Positions 59,845-64,000 of a DNA stretch of 64,000 bases are shown in pieces (within the stretch, counting starts at the first letter, position 1; each line of letters starts with the position of its first letter). The position numbers and the translations under genes are program-made. The notes under the pieces were generated by a model. The model was not told where the DNA came from. It was given only the letters and a program-made list of their open reading frames with translations, and did no database searches. The DNA is from an uncultured Devosia sp. (GTDB taxonomy: Bacteria > Pseudomonadota > Alphaproteobacteria > Rhizobiales > Devosiaceae), in assembly GCF_963517015.1 (NCBI RefSeq), contig NZ_CAUQDV010000001.1:2548001-2612000 (forward strand). The letters are read 5' to 3'.

Positions 59845-61059
59845 ATGGACGCCGTTGCAAGCAAGGCCAAGCCGGCCGTGCGTACCTCCTACAACATCAT
59901 TTTTGCGGTCAGCGCAGCGCATCTGGTCAATGACCTGATCCAGTTCCTGCTGCCGGCGCTCTATCCGCTGCTCAAGCCCGCCTATCAGCTGGATTATTTT
60001 CAGATCGGCCTCCTCGCCCTGGCGCAGCAGATCACCGCATGCATCCTCCAGCCGATGCTGGGCCTTTATGGCGACATGCGGCCCAAGCCCTATATGCTGG
60101 CACTGTCGCTGGCCGTGGTGGCCGGCGGCGTGGTGCTGCTGGCGGTGGCCAACAGTTTTCCGCTGCTGTTGCTGGCGGCGGCCGTGCTGGGGACTGGCGC
60201 AGCGCTGTTCCATCCCGAAGCGTCGCGCGTGGCGCGCGCCGCGTCGGGCGGACGGCTGGGCTTTGCGCAATCGACCTTCCAGGTGGGCGGCAATGCGGGA
60301 ACGGCGCTGGGGCCGCTGGCTGCGGCGCTGATCGTCCTGCCGATCGGCCAGATCAGCACGATCTGGTTTGGACTGGTGGCCGTACTGGGTTGCCTGATGC
60401 TGACCTATGTCAGCCGCTGGTATGCGGCGCATCAGCGTGACCTGGCGACGCGGCCAAAGGTTGTCGTCACCAGGCCGGCGGTAACGCGCCAGCGGCTCAC
60501 GGTGGCCTTTGCGGTGATCGGGGCGCTGCTGCTGAGCAAGTATGTCTATATCGACATGTTCAAGAGCTACTATGCCTTCTACCTGATCGAGAAGTTCCAG
60601 CTGCCGGTGGAGCAGGCGCAATATCTGCTGTTTGCCTTTCTGGGCGCGATCGCGGTGGGCACATTCTTTGGCGGCCCGCTGGGCGATCGTTTCGGGCGAC
60701 TGGCGGTGATCTGGGGATCGATCGTGGGCGCCCTGCCCTTCACGCTGCTGATCCCCTATGCCGACCTGACCTTTACCGTGGTGCTGAGCATCATGGTGGG
60801 GCTGATCCTCTCCTCGGCCTTTTCGGCGATCGTGGTCTATGCCCAGGAACTGGTGCCGGGCAAGGTCGGGCTGGTGTCGGGTTTTGTCTTCGGCTTTGCC
60901 TTTGGCATCGGGGCGCTGGGGGCGGCGGCGCTGGGCGGCCTTGCCGACCAGATCGGCATGACCAATGTCTTTGCCATCGGCGCCTTCTTGCCCGTATTGG
61001 GTTTCCTCACCATCTTGCTGCCGAAAACGGCAGAACTACACAGCAAGGATCCATCATGA
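59845..61059 (+). CDS. MFS transporter, fosmidomycin-resistance (Fsr) type
   Basis: 404 aa, 12 membrane helices. N-terminal AVSAAHLVNDLIQFLLPALYPLLKPAYQLDYFQIGLLALAQQ and the GTGAALFHPEASRVARAASGGR loop (usual Fsr form FHPxxxxxA). GGPLGDRFGRLAVIW is the MFS signature in the second half. Fsr-type pumps export fosmidomycin and related compounds; the natural substrate is often unknown. Its stop overlaps the start of the SRPBCC gene (ATGA). Confidence 0.9.
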   Translation: MDAVASKAKPAVRTSYNIIFAVSAAHLVNDLIQFLLPALYPLLKPAYQLDYFQIGLLALAQQITACILQPMLGLYGDMRPKPYMLALSLAVVAGGVVLLAVANSFPLLLLAAAVLGTGAALFHPEASRVARAASGGRLGFAQSTFQVGGNAGTALGPLAAALIVLPIGQISTIWFGLVAVLGCLMLTYVSRWYAAHQRDLATRPKVVVTRPAVTRQRLTVAFAVIGALLLSKYVYIDMFKSYYAFYLIEKFQLPVEQAQYLLFAFLGAIAVGTFFGGPLGDRFGRLAVIWGSIVGALPFTLLIPYADLTFTVVLSIMVGLILSSAFSAIVVYAQELVPGKVGLVSGFVFGFAFGIGALGAAALGGLADQIGMTNVFAIGAFLPVLGFLTILLPKTAELHSKDPS

Positions 61060-61511
61060 CTGACGGCATGGATATCGACGGCGAAAGCCAGATCACCATC
61101 ACCCGCACGATCGACGCCAATGTGAGCGACGTGTTTTCGGCCTGGACCGATCCGGCGCTGATCGAGCAGTGGCAGGCCGACGAAGCCGAGTTCGACCGTT
61201 TCGAGGGCGGCGAATATACGTTCACCACCTTTGGCGATGACGAAGACCCCGAGGACCATACGGTCAGCGGCGACATCATGAGCTTTGTGGAAAACGAGAA
61301 GCTGGTGATGAGCTGGCTGCACAAGGGCGATGACGAGGACGACGAAGACCTGATCTTCGTGCTCGAAGTGCTGTTCCAGGCCGTTGGCGACGACCAGACC
61401 AAAGTGACGCTGACCGAGCAGGGCCTCGCCCATTCCGACCCGCAGACGCGCATCTTTTCGATGGAAGCGTGGAGCGCGGCACTCGAACAATTGGCCGAAG
61501 TGCTGGAATGA
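61056..61511 (+). CDS. SRPBCC/AHSA1-domain protein
   Basis: 151 aa. AHSA1 (START-like) fold: ITITRTIDANVSDVFSAWTDPALIEQWQADEAEFDRFEGGEYTFTTFGDDEDPEDHTVSGDIMSFVENEKLVMSWL and TKVTLTEQGL. Very acidic. These small proteins bind hydrophobic ligands or act as Hsp90 co-chaperone-like proteins; no specific function can be given. Translation is coupled to the MFS gene, which suggests a shared, perhaps detoxification, role. Confidence 0.87.
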   Translation: MTDGMDIDGESQITITRTIDANVSDVFSAWTDPALIEQWQADEAEFDRFEGGEYTFTTFGDDEDPEDHTVSGDIMSFVENEKLVMSWLHKGDDEDDEDLIFVLEVLFQAVGDDQTKVTLTEQGLAHSDPQTRIFSMEAWSAALEQLAEVLE

Positions 61512-61559
61512 ATTGAACCATTTCCGTTCTCCCGACGTATGGCGTTGGGAGAACGCATA

Positions 61560-62966
61560 ATGCCCAAGACCAATATCGCCTGGCTGAGAAACGATTTGCG
61601 CATTGCCGACAATCCGGCATTGCGCGCAGCCAGCGTCGGCGACAGCCCCGTAACCGCCCTCTATATCCACGAAACCACCAAAGGCGTGCGCCCACCCGGC
61701 GCGGCAGCGCGCTGGTGGCTCAATGCCAGCCTCAATATGCTGGGCGAGGCGCTGGCGGAGCGCGGCATCCGGCTGATCGTGCGCTCGGGCGATGCGCGGC
61801 AGGTGGTGCCCCATGTCGCCAAGGAGCTCGACGCGGGCCATGTGGTGTGGAACCGCCGCTATGCCAAGCCGGAACGCGAGGCCGATGCCGCGATCAAGAC
61901 GGAGTTGCGCGAGCGGGGCTTCGAGGCCAGTTCGTGCCCCGGCAATGTTCTCATAGAGCCCTGGGACATCGCGACGCTGCAGGGCAAGCCCTATTCGGTG
62001 TTCACGCCATTCTGGAAGAATTTGCGCAACATGCCGATCGCCAACCCGCAGCGGCGGCCGGATGGGCAGGAGGCGGTGACATTCTCCTGGGTGGACAAGG
62101 ACTATCACGCGCCCAAATGGAGCGAGAAGCTCGGCGAGCATTGGAGCATCGGCGAGGCCGGCGCCGCCAAGGTGCTCGGCGATTTTCTCGACGACAATCT
62201 CGATGATTATCCCGAGGGACGCGACTTTCCGCGCAAGGACGTGACCTCGCGCCTCTCGCCGCATCTGCGCTTTGGCGAGATCAGCCCGCGCCAGGTCTGG
62301 CATGCCGCGCAGCATGTGGCGCATGGCGATCACGCCAAGCAGGCGGCGGTGGACAAGTTTCTGTCCGAACTGGCCTGGCGCGACTTCAACTATCACCAGC
62401 TCTACCATCGCGACGATATCGCGACGGTGCCGATGCAGCCCAAGTACGCCGGCATGGACTGGCGGCAGGCGACGGGCGAACTGCATGCCTGGCAGCAGGG
62501 GCGGACCGGGCTGCCGATCGTCGACGCGGGCATGCGTGAGCTTTGGGCGACGGGCTATATGCAGAACCGGGTGCGGATGCTGACGGCATCGCTGCTGGCC
62601 AAGAACCTGCTCATCGACTGGCGCAAGGGCGAGCAATGGTTCTGGGACTGCCTAGTGGATGGCGACGTCGCCAGCAATCCGGGCAATTGGCAATGGGTGG
62701 CGGGTAGCGGGCTTGATGCCTCGCCCTATTTCCGCATCTTCAATCCGGTCACGCAGGGCGAACGCTTTGACGGTGCGGGCGACTATGTGCGGCGCTGGGT
62801 GCCGGAGCTGGCCGATTTGCCGGACAAGTGGATCCACGAGCCGGCCGCGGCACCAAGGGATGCGCTGGACAAGGCGGGCGTGGTGATCGGCAAGACCTAT
62901 CCGGCGCCGATCGTCGACCTCAAGAGCAGCCGTGTGCGCGCGCTGGAGGCGGCGGGGCGGTTGTAG
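61560..62966 (+). CDS. phrB: Deoxyribodipyrimidine photolyase
   Basis: 468 aa from ATG 61560 (GGGAG upstream; 61539 adds 7 residues). N-terminal photolyase domain (NIAWLRNDLRIADNPALRAA), linker, and FAD-binding domain with the hallmark segments LSELAWRDFNYHQLYH, GMRELWATGYMQNRVRMLTASLLAKNLLIDWRKGEQWFW and DCLVDGDVASNPGNWQWVAGSGLDASPYFRIFNPVTQGERFD. Class I CPD photolyase that repairs UV dimers with blue light. An alternative within the same family, a cryptochrome, is less likely given the complete pattern. Confidence 0.94.
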   Translation: MPKTNIAWLRNDLRIADNPALRAASVGDSPVTALYIHETTKGVRPPGAAARWWLNASLNMLGEALAERGIRLIVRSGDARQVVPHVAKELDAGHVVWNRRYAKPEREADAAIKTELRERGFEASSCPGNVLIEPWDIATLQGKPYSVFTPFWKNLRNMPIANPQRRPDGQEAVTFSWVDKDYHAPKWSEKLGEHWSIGEAGAAKVLGDFLDDNLDDYPEGRDFPRKDVTSRLSPHLRFGEISPRQVWHAAQHVAHGDHAKQAAVDKFLSELAWRDFNYHQLYHRDDIATVPMQPKYAGMDWRQATGELHAWQQGRTGLPIVDAGMRELWATGYMQNRVRMLTASLLAKNLLIDWRKGEQWFWDCLVDGDVASNPGNWQWVAGSGLDASPYFRIFNPVTQGERFDGAGDYVRRWVPELADLPDKWIHEPAAAPRDALDKAGVVIGKTYPAPIVDLKSSRVRALEAAGRL

Positions 62967-63103
62967 GTCGATGCGACCTTTGAGCATGAATTTGCGTTGG
63001 ATGCTTACGCCGGACAAAAGCCTTCCAGCGGGACTGGATCACCCTTGTTCGGGCTACGCCGCACACCTAACATAAGTCCTTAGAAAAACTCACAGATCGA
63101 GCC

Positions 63104-64000
63104 ATGGCCAATCATCAAGACCTCATCGGCGCAATCGGCAATACGCCGCTGATCCGCCTGAACCGCGTCTCCCAGCTCACGGGCTGCGATATCTGGGGCA
63201 AGGCCGAGTTTCTCAACCCGGGGCAGTCGGTCAAGGATCGTGCCGCCCTGTTCATCATCCACGATGCGGTCAAGTCCGGCGCCCTCAAGCCCGGTGGCAC
63301 CATCGTCGAAGGGACTGCGGGCAATACCGGCATCGGGCTGACGCTGGTGGCCAACTCGCTGGGCTTCAAGTCGGTGATCGTCATCCCCGAGACGCAGAGC
63401 CAGGAAAAGAAGGACGCGTTGCGCCTCTATGGCGCCGAGCTGATCGAGGTTCCGGCCAAGCCCTACAAGAACCCCAACAATTACATCAAGATTTCCGGCC
63501 GCCTTGCCGAAAAGCTCAATCGCGAGCTGCCAGAAGGCGCGATCTGGGCCAATCAGTTCGACAATGTGTCCAACAAGCGGGCCCATATCGAGACCACCGG
63601 GCCCGAAATCTGGCAACAGCTGAAGGGCCGCATCGACGGCTTCATCTGCGCCGTTGGCTCGGGCGGCACGCTGGCCGGCGTCGCCGAGGCGCTCCGCGCG
63701 CGCAACCCCGACATCAAGATCGGCCTTGCCGATCCGGAAGGGGCCGCGCTCTACAATTACTATGCCCATGGCGAGCTCAAATCCTCGGGCAATTCCATCA
63801 CCGAGGGCATTGGCCAGGGGCGCATTACCGCCAATCTGGAAGGCCTGACGATCGACAATCCCTATCAGATCCCCGATAGCGAGGCCCTGCCCTATATCTT
63901 CGACCTGCTCGAGCACGAGGGCCTGTGCCTGGGTGGTTCTAGCGCGATCAATATCGCCGGCGCCGTCCGCATGGCGCGTGACCTCGGGCCGGGCAAGACG
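63104..64000 (+). CDS. cysK: Cysteine synthase A (partial, runs off the right edge)
   Basis: At least 299 codons from ATG 63104 with no stop before the window ends. MANHQDLIGAIGNTPLIRLNR, PLP lysine in LNPGQSVKDRAA (about 39-50), substrate loop VEGTAGNTGIGL, phosphate-binding GSGGTLAGV (about 187) and ITEGIGQG. The fold-type II enzyme makes cysteine from O-acetylserine and sulfide. The sequence KPYKNPNNYIKISGRLAEKL between the domains is longer than in E. coli CysK and typical of the alphaproteobacterial form. A minus-strand frame over the same bases (63080-63916) is a shadow. Confidence 0.92.
   Translation, partial: MANHQDLIGAIGNTPLIRLNRVSQLTGCDIWGKAEFLNPGQSVKDRAALFIIHDAVKSGALKPGGTIVEGTAGNTGIGLTLVANSLGFKSVIVIPETQSQEKKDALRLYGAELIEVPAKPYKNPNNYIKISGRLAEKLNRELPEGAIWANQFDNVSNKRAHIETTGPEIWQQLKGRIDGFICAVGSGGTLAGVAEALRARNPDIKIGLADPEGAALYNYYAHGELKSSGNSITEGIGQGRITANLEGLTIDNPYQIPDSEALPYIFDLLEHEGLCLGGSSAINIAGAVRMARDLGPGKT

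Noticed and set aside
63080..63916. Long minus-strand frame opposite the right end (278 codons)
   Set aside because: It is antisense to a full cysK reading frame with all family motifs; its own product has no recognisable family and shadow-type composition.
1..64000. CRISPR array, rRNA operon, prophage or insertion sequence with transposase
   Set aside because: No evenly spaced short repeats, no rRNA sequence, and no phage or transposase protein was found in any frame.

Overview
The window is high-GC DNA from an alphaproteobacterium of the order Hyphomicrobiales (Rhizobiales). A Devosia-like organism is the best guess. The evidence is the conserved block argS / SPOR-protein / scpA / scpB / tatABC / serS / surE / LysM-M23 lipoprotein, the block pcm-like / tolC / popZ / valS, an IolC kinase fused to a DUF2090 domain, and rhizobial-style carbohydrate ABC operons. 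The genus assignment is an inference from gene content and order.

Region 1 (1-13.6 kb, nearly all minus strand) is housekeeping: a LysM/M23 lipoprotein cut by the left edge, surE, serS, tatC-tatB-tatA, an orphan ABC ATPase, scpB-scpA, a very large SPOR-domain membrane protein, argS and dgt. The pcm gene usually found between surE and the M23 gene, and nagZ usually found between scpA and the SPOR gene, are both absent. Region 2 (13.6-28.2 kb) is mixed: erpA, a serine hydrolase, xthA, an ExoR-like SEL1 periplasmic protein, an ABC exporter, a ZntB/CorA transporter, valS, popZ, a tolC-type outer-membrane gene, a PCMT-family gene, two small hypothetical genes and tRNA-Cys.

Region 3 (28.2-48.2 kb) is a large inositol catabolism island. 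It holds two dehydrogenase/isomerase genes, the RpiR regulator (IolR type), iolC-iolD-iolE-(small membrane protein)-iolB on the plus strand, and a minus-strand operon running from an IolI-like isomerase through two tandem paralogous sugar-binding proteins, ATPase and permease to iolG. A LacI regulator is divergent from a desaturase-like oxygenase, a Rieske ferredoxin and a ferredoxin reductase that match the rhizopine genes mocD, mocE and mocF. Operator-like three-half-site arrays (GGAA-N6-TTCC type) lie before the RpiR gene, before iolC and before the IolI-like gene, tying the island into one regulon. The likely overall role is uptake of inositol and O-methyl- or amino-inositols, oxidative O-demethylation, and degradation to central metabolites.

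Region 4 (48.3-57.6 kb) is a second carbohydrate locus: an uncharacterised glycosyl-hydrolase-like protein, a complete MalEFGK-type ABC transporter, a divergent LacI regulator, CutC and a ROK kinase. Near-identical 14-bp palindromes before the transporter, the regulator and the kinase suggest one LacI regulon that includes cutC. Region 5 (57.7-64 kb) holds a BenE-family transporter coupled to a mobA-like gene, tRNA-Asn, a fosmidomycin-resistance-type MFS pump coupled to an SRPBCC protein, a photolyase, and cysK cut by the right edge.

Four dispersed palindromic repeat families were found (called A to D here). Family A is about 150 bp with long inverted ends (three copies). Family B is about 49 bp (three copies). 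Family C sits between iolD and iolE and also, in part and in frame, inside mobA. Family D is a two-hairpin element whose two copies show compensatory base changes.
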